Source: Pseudomonadales bacterium (GTDB lineage Bacteria; Pseudomonadota; Gammaproteobacteria; Pseudomonadales; Azotimanducaceae). From it: DNA of 64,000 bases. The first letter of the stretch is position 1, and each line of letters opens with the position of its first letter. The translations under genes were made by a program, and so were the position numbers. The DNA lies in contig JAJEIQ010000057.1 of assembly GCA_022827905.1 (NCBI GenBank), positions 21,440 to 85,439 on the forward strand, written 5' to 3'. This document shows, piece by piece, positions 16,233 to 24,691 of the stretch. The notes below the pieces were generated by a model that was not told the origin of the DNA, ran no database searches, and saw only the letters and a program-made list of their open reading frames with translations.

Positions 16233-16856
16233 GTGACGGTTTCCTTGGAGCAACGACTGGATCGATTGGAGGCGATCGAGGAGATTCGCCAACTGGTCGC
16301 CAAGTACGCGCTGTCGCTGGATATGCGCGACCTCGACGCCCACGTCAATCTATTCGCGCCCGACATCCGGGTGGGCCGGGGCCGGATCGGGCGCAGCCAT
16401 CTGAAGCGCTGGCTGGACGACACCCTGCGCCTGCAGTTCACCGGCACCTCGCACCACACTGGCAACCACATCATCGAATTCGACGATGCCGACCACGCCC
16501 ACGGCGCGCTGTACTCCAAGAACGAGCACGAGACCGACGGCGAGTGGGTCATCATGCAGATGCTCTACTGGGACGACTACGAGCGCATCGACGGCCAGTG
16601 GCTGTTCCGCCGCCGCCTGCCCTGCTACTGGTACGCCACTGACCTCAACAAGCCACCCATCGGCGAACGCAAGATGCGCTGGCCGGGACGCGCGCCCTAC
16701 GAGGGCGCGTTCCACGACCTGTTCCCCTCCTGGGAGGCCTTCTGGAAGCATCCGCCCACCGAAGACGAACCCGAGGTGGCGGCCCCGGCACCCCTCGACG
16801 AGTTCCTGCGCACCATCCGCCGCGGCGCACCGGACCCGCGCATTCGGGTTCGCTGA
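16233..16856 (+). CDS. SnoaL/NTF2-like family protein
   Basis: A 207-residue protein whose first ~130 residues form an NTF2-like alpha+beta cone: LDRLEAIEEIRQLVAKYALSLDMRDLDAHVNLFAPDIRV, then TSHHTGNHIIEFDDADHAHGALYSKNEHE and a YWDDYERIDGQWLFRRR strand. The family includes scytalone dehydratase-like and steroid isomerase-like enzymes, but catalytic roles cannot be assigned from sequence. GTG at 16233 has AAGGAG seven bases upstream and is preferred over GTG 16212. An acidic-proline tail follows the domain. The position beside the steroid cluster suggests a catabolic accessory role. Confidence 0.8.
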   Translation: MTVSLEQRLDRLEAIEEIRQLVAKYALSLDMRDLDAHVNLFAPDIRVGRGRIGRSHLKRWLDDTLRLQFTGTSHHTGNHIIEFDDADHAHGALYSKNEHETDGEWVIMQMLYWDDYERIDGQWLFRRRLPCYWYATDLNKPPIGERKMRWPGRAPYEGAFHDLFPSWEAFWKHPPTEDEPEVAAPAPLDEFLRTIRRGAPDPRIRVR

Positions 16857-16932
16857 GAACGCTGGCCCGAATTGAGTTAGGCTTGACAAGGCTCCCATAG
16901 AGCGGAGCTAACCGGTCCCCATGGAATGCGCC

Positions 16933-18480
16933 ATGACCAAACGCAAGCTGCCCATCGGCATTCAGACCTTCCGCACGATTCGCGAGGGCGGCTACTACTA
17001 TGTGGACAAGACGGGCTTTATCCAGCGGCTCGTCGATGAGGGCAGCCACTACTTTCTGTCACGTCCCCGTCGATTTGGCAAAAGCCTGTTCCTGGATACC
17101 CTGAAAGAGCTATTCCAAGGCAGCGAGGCGCTGTTTGAAGGCTTGGACATCCACAGCCACTGGGACTGGTCGGTCCGCCATCCCGTGGTGCGGCTGAGCT
17201 TTGGCGGCGGCAACTTCACGGAACCCGGGCAGGTCAGCAAAGAGGCCTTGGCCCAGTTGGAGATGATCGCCGAGGACGCCGGCGTGCCCGTGCGCTACGA
17301 CACCGCGCCATCGCGCTTTCGGCACCTGCTGCGCACGCTTCATCAGCATGCTGGGCAACGAGTCGCCGTGCTGGTGGACGAATACGACAAACCGATGCTG
17401 GACGCGCTGGAAGCGCCGGACCAAGCGCGCGCCAACCGTGACACCCTACGGGCGCTCTACGCCACCATCAAGGACTGCGACGAGCACATCCGGTTCACGT
17501 TTCTGACCGGCGTGAGCCAGTTCTCCAAGGTGAGCGTCTTCTCCGGCCTGAACAACCTCACCGACCTGACCTTGGACCCGCCCTACTCCGCCATCTGCGG
17601 CTACACAGATGGGGATCTAGACCAAGTGTTCGGGCCGGAACTGCCCGGCTTAGACCGCGGCGCGGTCCGCGATTGGTACAACGGCTACAACTGGCTGGGC
17701 GAAGAGCGAGTGTACAACCCCTTCGACATCCTTCAACTCTTCCGCAGCCGGCGGTTCAAGGCCTACTGGTTCGAGACCGGAACGCCAGCGTTCCTGGTTG
17801 ACACTCTGCTCAAACGCGGCGTGGCCTCCCCCGTTCTCGACGGTTTGGTCAGCACACAAGACCTGCTATCTGCCTTCGACGTGGACAACATCGGCACGGA
17901 AGCGCTCCTTTTCCAGACCGGCTACCTAACCATAGCGGACACGGAAGACCGGCTCGGCGATACCTTGCTCCGCCTAGGCTACCCAAACCGCGAAGTGCGC
18001 CAAAGCCTGAACCAAAGCCTGATGTCCAGCTTGCTGCCCCAGGACTCGCGCAGCCTGGATGAGAGCATCGAGCTGGTCAAACGACTCACCAGCAACGACT
18101 TCATCGGGCTTGAGGCTTCAATCCGCACCCTGTTCGCCAGCATTCCCTACAACTGGCACGTGAGGAATGACATCGCGAACTACGAGGGCTACTACGCCAG
18201 CGTGTTTTACTCACACTTCGCCGCAACAGGCTTGGACATTCGGGTGGAGGACGCCAGCAGCAGCGGTCGAGTGGACATGTGCGTGCGCTCCAACGGCAAC
18301 ATCTATCTCTTCGAGTTCAAGGTCGTGGAACTCGCCCCCGAAGGCACCGCCATGGCGCAACTTAAGGAAAGGGGGTACGCCGACAAGTACCGCGCCGTGA
18401 ACCAGCCGGTGCACCTGATCGCTGTTGAGTTCAGCCGCGAGCAGCGCAACTTGGTTTCGTTTGCGGTGGAGGAAGCATAA
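16933..18480 (+). CDS. AAA-ATPase-like protein with C-terminal PD-(D/E)XK nuclease domain
   Basis: A ~515-residue protein of the AAA-ATPase_like plus PDDEXK_9 architecture. The N-terminus LPIGIQTFRTIREGGYYYVDKTGFI is typical; the nucleotide-binding loop is SRPRRFGKSLFLDTL and Walker B is VLVDEYDKPM. Near the C-terminus GRVDMCVRSNGNIYLFEFKVVE carries the D...ExK nuclease core. This family is sporadic, multi-copy and often exchanged horizontally; roles in defence or mobile-element biology have been suggested but not shown. ATG 16933 has GGAA upstream; ATG 16921 is an in-frame alternative without a ribosome site. It interrupts otherwise catabolic genes. Confidence 0.85.
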   Translation: MTKRKLPIGIQTFRTIREGGYYYVDKTGFIQRLVDEGSHYFLSRPRRFGKSLFLDTLKELFQGSEALFEGLDIHSHWDWSVRHPVVRLSFGGGNFTEPGQVSKEALAQLEMIAEDAGVPVRYDTAPSRFRHLLRTLHQHAGQRVAVLVDEYDKPMLDALEAPDQARANRDTLRALYATIKDCDEHIRFTFLTGVSQFSKVSVFSGLNNLTDLTLDPPYSAICGYTDGDLDQVFGPELPGLDRGAVRDWYNGYNWLGEERVYNPFDILQLFRSRRFKAYWFETGTPAFLVDTLLKRGVASPVLDGLVSTQDLLSAFDVDNIGTEALLFQTGYLTIADTEDRLGDTLLRLGYPNREVRQSLNQSLMSSLLPQDSRSLDESIELVKRLTSNDFIGLEASIRTLFASIPYNWHVRNDIANYEGYYASVFYSHFAATGLDIRVEDASSSGRVDMCVRSNGNIYLFEFKVVELAPEGTAMAQLKERGYADKYRAVNQPVHLIAVEFSREQRNLVSFAVEEA

Positions 18481-18513
18481 GATCGCTCTCATCAACCAGA
18501 CATCGGAGATCGC

Positions 18514-19386
18514 ATGAAAGTCGGACTCGCCTTCGCCAGCAGCATTGGCATCGACGGCAACGGGGCGCTGGAGATTTGCCGCCGTGCCGAGACCACGGGC
18601 TTTGAATCCGTCTGGGGTGGCGAACACGTCATCCTGCCGGATGAGATTGCCTCGAAGTACCCCTACTCCGCCGATGGCAAGATTCCCGCAGAGCCCGACA
18701 CGCCGATCCCCGATCCGCTCATCTGGCTGGCCTTCGCCGCCGCGGCGGCGCCGACGCTGCGGCTGGGCACCTGCATTCTCATCGTGCCGCAGCGCAATCC
18801 GCTGGTGCTGGCCAAGGAGCTGGCGACACTCGATCAACTGTCGGGCGGCCGGGTGGAACTCGGTCTGGGCGTTGGCTGGCTGAAGGAGGAGTTCGAGGCG
18901 CTTGGCGTTCCCTGGGAGCGGCGCGGCGCCCGCAACGATGAGTACATCGCCGCCATGCGGGCGCTCTGGGCAGGGCCGCATGCGGAGTTTCACGGCGAAT
19001 TCGTGGACTTCGCCCCCGCCACCTGCAGCCCGCGGCCGGTCAACGGCAACATTCCGGTGCATGTGGGCGGCGACACGGAGGCCGCCATCCGCCGCGCCGC
19101 GCGCATCGCCGACGGCTACTTCCCCGGCGAAGGCGACCCCGAACGCCTCGGCGCCCTGATCGGCCGCGTGCGCAACGCCGCTGAGCAGGCGGGCCGGGAT
19201 CCGGACAGCATGGAGATCAGCGCCATATTCGGCGCCCAAATGGCCGATCCGGTTCGCGGCGTCGAGCAGATGGCGGAGCTTGGCGTCGGCCGCATCATGG
19301 TGCCGGCGTTCTTCTTCGCTGGCCCCGGCGGCCTAGACCGCTTGAGCGAGTTCGGCGAACGCATCACGTCCGCGATCGCGGAATGA
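18514..19386 (+). CDS. LLM-class flavin-dependent oxidoreductase (F420-type family)
   Basis: A 290-residue luciferase-like TIM-barrel protein with MKVGLAFASSIGI, FESVWGGEHVILP, LGTCILIVPQRNPLVLAKELATLDQLSGGR and VELGLGVGWLKEEFEALG, ending with the PVHVGGDTEAAIRRAARIADG cofactor segment. The wording matches the subfamily usually annotated as F420-dependent; in a proteobacterium the cofactor could instead be FMN. Such enzymes are common around steroid catabolic genes but have no assigned step. GGAGATCGC precedes the ATG. It overlaps rfbD by 23 bases tail to tail. Confidence 0.85.
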   Translation: MKVGLAFASSIGIDGNGALEICRRAETTGFESVWGGEHVILPDEIASKYPYSADGKIPAEPDTPIPDPLIWLAFAAAAAPTLRLGTCILIVPQRNPLVLAKELATLDQLSGGRVELGLGVGWLKEEFEALGVPWERRGARNDEYIAAMRALWAGPHAEFHGEFVDFAPATCSPRPVNGNIPVHVGGDTEAAIRRAARIADGYFPGEGDPERLGALIGRVRNAAEQAGRDPDSMEISAIFGAQMADPVRGVEQMAELGVGRIMVPAFFFAGPGGLDRLSEFGERITSAIAE

Positions 19387-20251
19387 GGGCGGCAAGCACC
19401 TTCTCCAATTCCGTGCGCCAGTCTGCGGGGCCGATGCCGTAGTGGCGCTGCAGACGGGCGCCGTTGAGCAGGGAGTTCGGCGGGCGGGCTGCACGGGTGG
19501 GGTACTCGGCGGTCGGGATGGGGATGAGTTTAGGCATTGCGCCCCGATTCTCCCGCTCCGCCAGTCCGGCAAAGATGGTGGCGGCGAAGCCGTGCCAGGT
19601 GGTTGGGGGTTCGCAACCGAAGTGATAAAGGCCAAAACGCGGCGTGGTGGCCATGCGTTCGAGGATGCGCCATAGGACGGCGGCGATGCTGCGGGCGGCG
19701 GTGGGCGCGCCCCGTTGGTCGTTGACCACTCTGAGTTCATGGCGGTCAATCAAGTTCAGCATGGTCTTGACGAAGTTGCCACCCGTGGCGCTGAACACCC
19801 ATGCGACACGCAGTATCAGGTGGGCATCCAGAACTTCCGCCACCGCCTGTTCGCCCGCCAGCTTGCTGCGGCCGTAGGCGTTAATCGGCGCGGCGGGGTC
19901 GGATTCCGCATAGGGCCCGCGCTTTGCGCCATCAAAGACGTAGTCCGTGGAAATATGCAACAACGGGCAACCGTTGGCGACACACGCCTTGGCGATGTGA
20001 CGCGCGCCCTCGGCGTTGACGGCAAACGCCGCCTCGGACTCGTCCTCAGCCTGATCCACCCTCGTGTAGGCGGCCGCGTTAATCACGGCATCCGGACGAT
20101 AGTCAGCGAAAGCGGCGGCCACGCTGCGGCCATCGCTGACATCAAGCTGCGCCGATGGGGGCGCATGAACCAACACCGCCGGCGGCGCGAGCGCTTGGAC
20201 GGCAGTGCCGACTTGGCCGCTGCCGCCGGTGATAAGAATGCGCTTAAACAG
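19364..20251 (-). CDS. rfbD: dTDP-4-dehydrorhamnose reductase, apparent non-canonical start
   Basis: A 295-residue extended SDR catalysing the last step of dTDP-L-rhamnose synthesis. The Rossmann start FKRILITGGSGQVGTAV, NAAAYTRVDQAEDE, STDYVFDG and the AYGRSKLAGE catalytic Tyr-Lys are present. The Rossmann strand can only be included if translation begins at CTG 20251 (or the adjacent GTT/ATT), because a TAA, the rfbC stop, lies in the same frame at 20257-20255. The first ATG/GTG/TTG is GTG at 20176, inside the protein after the cofactor loop. CAGGGC in the rfbC end is a possible ribosome site 8 bases from the CTG. Coupled re-initiation or a sequencing error are alternatives. Confidence 0.8.
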   Translation of the reverse strand: MFKRILITGGSGQVGTAVQALAPPAVLVHAPPSAQLDVSDGRSVAAAFADYRPDAVINAAAYTRVDQAEDESEAAFAVNAEGARHIAKACVANGCPLLHISTDYVFDGAKRGPYAESDPAAPINAYGRSKLAGEQAVAEVLDAHLILRVAWVFSATGGNFVKTMLNLIDRHELRVVNDQRGAPTAARSIAAVLWRILERMATTPRFGLYHFGCEPPTTWHGFAATIFAGLAERENRGAMPKLIPIPTAEYPTRAARPPNSLLNGARLQRHYGIGPADWRTELEKVLAALIPRSRT

Positions 20252-20254
20252 AAC

Positions 20255-20794
20255 TTAGCCCTGCAAGTAGTCGCGCAGGCTGGGGTTGCGCGCATCACGG
20301 GGGGACAGGATGGGGTCCGCGATCGGCCATTCGATGGCCAGTTCGGCATCGTTCCAAATCACCCCCGCCTCGTCCTCGGGATGATGGAAGTCCGTGCACT
20401 TGTACAGAAGGTCCGCCGAGGCCGAGAACACGCAAAAGCCATGGGCGTAGCCCGGCGGGATGTACAGCTGCCGGTGATTGACGGCATTCAGCTCGACCCC
20501 CACCCACTGCCGAAAGGTCGGTGAGACGGGATTGATGTCCGCCGCCACATCCCATACCGCGCCGCTGACGACGCTCACCAGCTTGCCTTGGGGATGGCGC
20601 TGCTGAAAGTGCAGGCCGCGCAGCACGCCGCGCTTGGAGTGGGAGTGGTTGTCCTGCACGAAGTCCAGGTCGAGCCCCGCCAGCTTGGCGTATCGGCGGC
20701 GGTGATGGCGCTCCACGAAGAACCCCCGCTCGTCGCGATGCACGTCGGGCTCAATGATCAGCACGCCGGGCAACCTGGTCTGATGGACCTCCAT
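20255..20794 (-). CDS. rfbC: dTDP-4-dehydrorhamnose 3,5-epimerase
   Basis: A 179-residue cupin epimerase, third enzyme of dTDP-L-rhamnose synthesis. It shows PGVLIIEPDVHRDERGFF, QDNHSHSKRGVLRGLHFQ with the catalytic His, GAVWDVAADI, YIPPGYAHGF and the C-terminal LRDYLQG. ATG at 20794 overlaps the rfbB stop by one base (TGATG); a longer frame to 20827 only reads into rfbB. Rhamnose made here would feed lipopolysaccharide or capsule synthesis, consistent with the glycosyltransferase and O-antigen-ligase genes 33 kb away. Confidence 0.93.
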   Translation of the reverse strand: MEVHQTRLPGVLIIEPDVHRDERGFFVERHHRRRYAKLAGLDLDFVQDNHSHSKRGVLRGLHFQQRHPQGKLVSVVSGAVWDVAADINPVSPTFRQWVGVELNAVNHRQLYIPPGYAHGFCVFSASADLLYKCTDFHHPEDEAGVIWNDAELAIEWPIADPILSPRDARNPSLRDYLQG

Positions 20795-21816
20795 CACCCT
20801 ACTCCCCTGGCGTTGGTGGCCGCCCACCAGTCCTTGTGATCCAGATACCAGGCGACGGTTTGGCGGACCCCGTCCGCGAAGCTGGTCTGGGGCCGCCAGC
20901 CGAGTTCTTCGCGAATGCGGCTGCCGTCGATCGCATAGCGGCGGTCATGGCCGGGCCTGTCCTTGACGAATTCGATCAGCCCGAGCAAATCGTCTTGACC
21001 GGTGCCGGTTTGTTCGGCCACCGCCGTCAGAACTTCGGTGGCGACTTCAAGATTGGTCTTTTCGCAGCCGCCGCCAATGTTGTAGGTGCGGCCCAAGGCG
21101 CCACTCTCGAGCACCGCCTCCAAGCCCGCAACGTGGTCATCAACGTACAGCCAATCCCGAACCTGCTGGCCGTCGCCGTACAATGGCACCCGCGCGCCGC
21201 GCAGAGCGGCCAGGATGATGACTGGAATGAGCTTTTCCGGAAACTGATACGGCCCGTAGTTGTTGGAGCAGTTGGTGACCACGGCCGGCAGGCCATAGGT
21301 CGCCCGCCATGCCCGGACCAGGTGGTCGGAGGCCGCCTTGGAAGCCGAATAGGGGGAGTTGGGGCGGTATGGGCTGCTCTCCGAAAAAGCGCCTTCAGCA
21401 CCCAACGTGCCGTAAACCTCGTCGGTGGAAACGTGAAGAAGGCGGCAGGCCTCGTCGCCAACCCGGTCGGCGTTGTATGCCTTGACGGCCTCCAACAACG
21501 CGCAGGTGCCAAGGATGTTGGTGCGGATGAAGTCGGCCGGCCCGTCGATGGAGCGGTCCACATGGGACTCTGCCGCCAAGTGCATGAGGGCGTCCGGGCC
21601 GAAGTCGAACAAGAGCCCGCGCAGCCGCTCGGCGTCGCAAATGTCCACCACCTCAAGGCGATGGTTGGCGCACCCGGCCACTGCTTCGAGATTGGCCCGG
21701 TTGCCGGCGTAGGTGAGCTTGTCGATGGTGAGCACCTCATCGCCCCGCACCCCGGCCAGATGGCGCACCAAGGCCGAACCGATGAAGCCGGCGCCGCCGG
21801 TAACGATGATTTTCAT
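20794..21816 (-). CDS. rfbB: dTDP-glucose 4,6-dehydratase
   Basis: A 340-residue extended SDR, second enzyme of dTDP-L-rhamnose synthesis. The NAD loop is TGGAGFIGSALVRHL; HLAAESHVDRSI, STDEVYGTLG and the YSASKAASDHLVRA catalytic Tyr-Lys follow, then NCSNNYGPYQFPEKLIP and RDWLYVDDH. It starts the rfbB-rfbC-rfbD unit. The first pathway enzyme, glucose-1-phosphate thymidylyltransferase (rfbA), is not in the window. About 115 bases of non-coding sequence separate it from the SDR upstream. Confidence 0.94.
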   Translation of the reverse strand: MKIIVTGGAGFIGSALVRHLAGVRGDEVLTIDKLTYAGNRANLEAVAGCANHRLEVVDICDAERLRGLLFDFGPDALMHLAAESHVDRSIDGPADFIRTNILGTCALLEAVKAYNADRVGDEACRLLHVSTDEVYGTLGAEGAFSESSPYRPNSPYSASKAASDHLVRAWRATYGLPAVVTNCSNNYGPYQFPEKLIPVIILAALRGARVPLYGDGQQVRDWLYVDDHVAGLEAVLESGALGRTYNIGGGCEKTNLEVATEVLTAVAEQTGTGQDDLLGLIEFVKDRPGHDRRYAIDGSRIREELGWRPQTSFADGVRQTVAWYLDHKDWWAATNARGVG

Positions 21817-21930
21817 GGCGCCGCCTATCCGCTGCCCAGATTAGTGCCGAAACATCGAGAACGCACCCAAGGAAAAATGCTATCGTCAATCCACGTTGGC
21901 AACAACAACTTGCGAACCCTACCAGGATCC

Positions 21931-22686
21931 CTATCCCAGCAACGCCTGCCCGCCATCCACGGCGATGCTCTGTCCGGTCACGTAGCGGGACCCTGCACTA
22001 CAAAGCTGGACCACGAAACGCCCGATGTCCTCTTCACACTCACCTACCCGCCGTTGCGGGATGGTGCGCTGAAAGGCCTCCGCTTCCTGCGGATTGCTCT
22101 CCATCCACCAGACCAATCCCGGGGACTTGGCATGGGGCAGAATGACGTTGGCTCGAATTCCGTCCGGACCCCACTCACAGGCAGCGGCGCGGGTCAGTGA
22201 CCGGATGGCCTCCTTCACCGCCGCGTATGCGCCGTATCCGGACATGTCCCAGCGTTTGGCTGCGGTACTGGCTAGGTTGACTATGCAGCCATCGCCCTTG
22301 AGATGGGGGTAGGCGAGCTTCATGAGCCGCAGCGTCGCAAGCGGCCCGGACTCGAAACCCGCAGTGAATGACTCATCCGACACCTGCTGCAGGGTGCCCA
22401 ATGGCACTTCCTGGGCATTGTTGACCAGGATGTTCAGCCCACCGAACGCTTGCACGCAAGCTTCCACGGCATGGGCCAGATGGGCGGGCTCCTTGACATC
22501 GCAGCGCACTGCAACCGCCTCGCCGCCGCGCGCCTCGATTTCGGCAACGGTGTGCTCGAGCTTGACCACCGTTCGCCCTGCCGCGGCGACGCGAACGCCC
22601 GCCTGCGCCAGCGCCAACGCTATCCCTTGGCCGATGCCCTGTCCGGCACCGGTGATCAGTGCGGTTTTTCCTTGAAGTTCGTCCAT
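21931..22686 (-). CDS. SDR family oxidoreductase
   Basis: A 251-residue classical SDR with ALITGAGQGIGQGIALALAQAG, CDVKEPAHL, LVNNAQEVPLG and the catalytic STAAKRWDMSGYGAYAAVK; it ends in TGQSIAVDGGQALLG. ATG at 22686 has AGAGGAAC immediately upstream, while the longer open frame runs through a glycosyltransferase relic. Asn-Asn-Ala-Gln replaces NNAG. Substrate unknown; it sits at the left edge of the second catabolic island and may belong to it rather than to the rhamnose genes. Confidence 0.85.
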   Translation of the reverse strand: MDELQGKTALITGAGQGIGQGIALALAQAGVRVAAAGRTVVKLEHTVAEIEARGGEAVAVRCDVKEPAHLAHAVEACVQAFGGLNILVNNAQEVPLGTLQQVSDESFTAGFESGPLATLRLMKLAYPHLKGDGCIVNLASTAAKRWDMSGYGAYAAVKEAIRSLTRAAACEWGPDGIRANVILPHAKSPGLVWWMESNPQEAEAFQRTIPQRRVGECEEDIGRFVVQLCSAGSRYVTGQSIAVDGGQALLG

Positions 22687-22696
22687 GTTGTTCCTC

Positions 22697-22804
22697 TTAC
22701 TCACCAAATCCGCCAGCCGTGGCGGGCGGTATGGCCCCCGCCCCGTAGTGGGTGATTTTATCCTTGGACAGTTCGTAGATGCTGCCGTGGGGTGTTGGCT
22801 CCAT
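22697..22804 (-). pseudogene. Relic of a family 2 glycosyltransferase 3' region
   Basis: A 35-codon open stretch reading HGSIYELSKDKITHYGAG. This corresponds to HGSIYELPTAKITHYGGH in the intact glycosyltransferase at 53598-54422, and the nucleotide similarity spans about 70 bases (22716-22790 against 53671-53738, same strand). No other part of the enzyme is recognisable here. It is therefore a decayed fragment, and marks the left boundary of the island whose right boundary is the intact gene. Confidence 0.65.
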
Positions 22805-22957
22805 GGAATTTCCGGAATGGGGTTCCCCCGCACCGAGCGGCTTGGCGCACTGGGGCACGCCAAGGGTTTCTTGCAAACCATCAACTTGTCAATGCCAGCT
22901 CGAAGGCACTAGTCTGGTAGTGTCCCGGAAACTGGAGAAACTTCCCGAGCGGCCATC

Positions 22958-23345
22958 ATGATTCTTAATCTGGGAACAGGAGAGTCCATGAACCCAGCGC
23001 TAGTCGGCGGCAAGGGTGCGAGTCTTGGCAGGTTGATCGGCACCGGCTTTCCAGTGCCCAATTGCGGTGGTGGTCCAGATTATGATGTGCTGCGCTTGGG
23101 CGACAAGGCGCTGACCATCCGCCTCAAGTGACGCGCCGGAGGGCGGCACGGTGCAGGAGCCCACTGATCCAGCTCTTCGCCAGCGCCTGACACTGACCGA
23201 CCGGCAACTCAAGGAACTCTCGGCGTTGGGCATGAGTGTGACGAACTACTACAACGGGGTGCCGCAGGACGTGGAATGGGCACTATCGGGAGGGCGCTTC
23301 CAATTGCTCCAGTCCCGCCCCGTGACCGGCGTGGATTTTCTCTGA
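22958..23345 (+). pseudogene. Internally deleted PEP synthase / pyruvate phosphate dikinase N-terminal domain
   Basis: Two fragments of one ATP-grasp domain in different frames. The first (from ATG 22958) reads MNPALVGGKGASLGRLIGTG FPVPN, the domain start, then drifts to a TGA at 23131. The second (from 23151) reads LTDRQLKELSALG ... PQDVEWALSGGRFQLLQSRP, the end of the domain. Some 250 residues of the ATP-grasp core are missing, as are the swivelling His and PEP domains. It is thus a relic, not a functional kinase. The upstream 22805-22957 contains nothing recognisable. Confidence 0.75.
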
Positions 23346-23365
23346 TAGGAATACTTGGTGAGATC

Positions 23366-24172
23366 ATGAAACTCAATGACCAAATCGCGGTGATTACCGG
23401 CGGCGGCAGCGGCATGGGTGCCGGCGCCGCTCGCGTGCTGGCCGCGAAGGGAGTGAAGACCTGCCTGCTCGGTCGCCGTCCGCAAGTGCTCGAGAACACT
23501 GCGGCAAAGGTCGGTGGAAGCGCCTTTCGATGCGATGTATCAGACCCCGAGGCGCTCGACACCGTATTCGACGCGATCGAGGACCGAATTGGCACTCCGC
23601 GGATATTGGTTCACGCCGCCGCCAATGGCAGCATGCCACCGCTCCTGATCGGACGGGGTGAAGCCAGCTCGAAAGAGGCACTCCGTGAGATCATCGAAAC
23701 CAATGTTCTCGGCACTTTGTATGCCAACCAAGTGTTTGCCGAGCGTTTGAGCCGAATTGAGCGGATGAAGGACGGCCTGCGCGGTTTGATCATCAACGTT
23801 TCCTCGATCGGAGCGCTCGACGGCGTTGTCGGCAGCAGTTATGTCACGTCCAAGGCGGCGGTCAACGGCCTGTGCCTGAGCCTGGCCCGTGAATTGAGTG
23901 GTTACGGCATACGCGTCATGACCATAGCGCCAGGCGGCATCGACACCCCGATGTTCCGCGAGGGAGCCAACGAGGCCACCTACGATCTGATCGCTTCCAC
24001 GGTACCGGCACTGGAACGCGTGGGAACCCCGCGCGAGTTCGGGGAGCTGGTGCGGCACGTCTGTGAAAACGATTACCTCAACGGTTCGATCATCCGTCTT
24101 GATGGCGGCATGCGCATACCCTTTGTGAGAAATGTGGGTAAGGACACGGCAGGACTCGAGCAAGCCGATTAG
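23366..24172 (+). CDS. SDR family oxidoreductase
   Basis: A 268-residue SDR with AVITGGGSGMGAGAARVLAAKG, CDVSDPEAL and a catalytic SSIGALDGVVGSSYVTSK. The usual NNAG is HAAANG. The end is NGSIIRLDGGMRIPF plus a short tail. ATG 23366 has GGTGAGATC upstream and lies 20 bases beyond the PEP-synthase relic. First intact gene of the second catabolic island; it is followed by a 142-base promoter region. Substrate unknown, plausibly a hydroxyl on a polycyclic intermediate. Confidence 0.85.
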   Translation: MKLNDQIAVITGGGSGMGAGAARVLAAKGVKTCLLGRRPQVLENTAAKVGGSAFRCDVSDPEALDTVFDAIEDRIGTPRILVHAAANGSMPPLLIGRGEASSKEALREIIETNVLGTLYANQVFAERLSRIERMKDGLRGLIINVSSIGALDGVVGSSYVTSKAAVNGLCLSLARELSGYGIRVMTIAPGGIDTPMFREGANEATYDLIASTVPALERVGTPREFGELVRHVCENDYLNGSIIRLDGGMRIPFVRNVGKDTAGLEQAD

Positions 24173-24200
24173 AGTGCTTGAGCGTATGCGTGCAGGTGCG

Positions 24201-24229
24201 TTGACAACGGTATCGAGTGTCACTAAGCT
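24201..24229 (+). promoter_or_regulatory. Sigma-70 promoter for the small protein-ferredoxin-hydrolase operon
   Basis: Perfect -35 TTGACA (24201-24206), 17-base spacer, -10 TAAGCT (24224-24229), about 85 bases before the ATG at 24315. The candidate operator at 24236-24249 lies just downstream, where a bound repressor would block initiation. Confidence 0.5.
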
Positions 24230-24235
24230 TGTAAA

Positions 24236-24249
24236 TAGACACCTGTTGA
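24236..24249. promoter_or_regulatory. Candidate TetR operator, site 1 (TAGAC-ACCT-GTTGA)
   Basis: One of six 14-bp partial palindromes of form TAGAC-N4-GTCTA found at promoter regions of this island. It overlaps the probable transcription start of the operon beginning at 24315. A second ATAGACA copy begins at 24249. Proposed regulator is the TetR protein at 47403. Confidence 0.45.
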
Positions 24250-24314
24250 TAGACAGGATTCATGTTATCGATGCGGTCGGTTCACGGCCCTTCGCTTGAT
24301 AGCGGGAGGGATTC

Positions 24315-24647
24315 ATGCGCTTGCCCAAGCAGTTTTCAGACTTGGAAGTTTACGCTGGGAAGTGGGATCTGCCGGATTACAACGCCCGCTATGCGGCGCG
24401 CCTGAGCTCTTCCATGGAAGAGCTCAAGGAATTCTATGCCGTCATGCTCGAACGGGCCGAAGACATCAAGTCCTATCTGGACCGGAAGTCCTTTGACCGG
24501 TATGGGGAAGAGGACAAGCGATTAGCGCGGCTGATGTTCGCCGTCAGCGTGGTGGGCCCGGCTGTGGACATTTACCGGAGTCGCCGGGTACCCGACAGCG
24601 GCGCCACCCGCTTCGAAATGGTCCTTGACGTGGAACTGCCAGGATAA
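24315..24647 (+). CDS. Small protein of unrecognised family, paralogue of 39524-39871
   Basis: A 110-residue, probably soluble, helical protein: MRLPKQFSDLEVYAGKWDLPD, then YAARLSSSMEELKEFY, ERAEDIKSYLDRKSF, DKRLARLMFAVSVVGPAVDIYR and a C-terminal strand FEMVLDVELPG. Roughly half of its positions match the protein at 39524, including KWDLPD, RYAARLSSSM and RAEDIKS. No signal peptide, membrane segment or Cys motif. GGGAGGGATTC precedes the ATG. It is followed by a [2Fe-2S] ferredoxin, and the paralogue by Rieske oxygenases, so a role in assembling or supporting oxygenase systems is inferred. I do not recognise the family. Confidence 0.85.
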   Translation: MRLPKQFSDLEVYAGKWDLPDYNARYAARLSSSMEELKEFYAVMLERAEDIKSYLDRKSFDRYGEEDKRLARLMFAVSVVGPAVDIYRSRRVPDSGATRFEMVLDVELPG

Positions 24648-24691
24648 GGCCGTAGGCCCAACCGAGCACAAAGGGGGCAGGCGATCATTCC

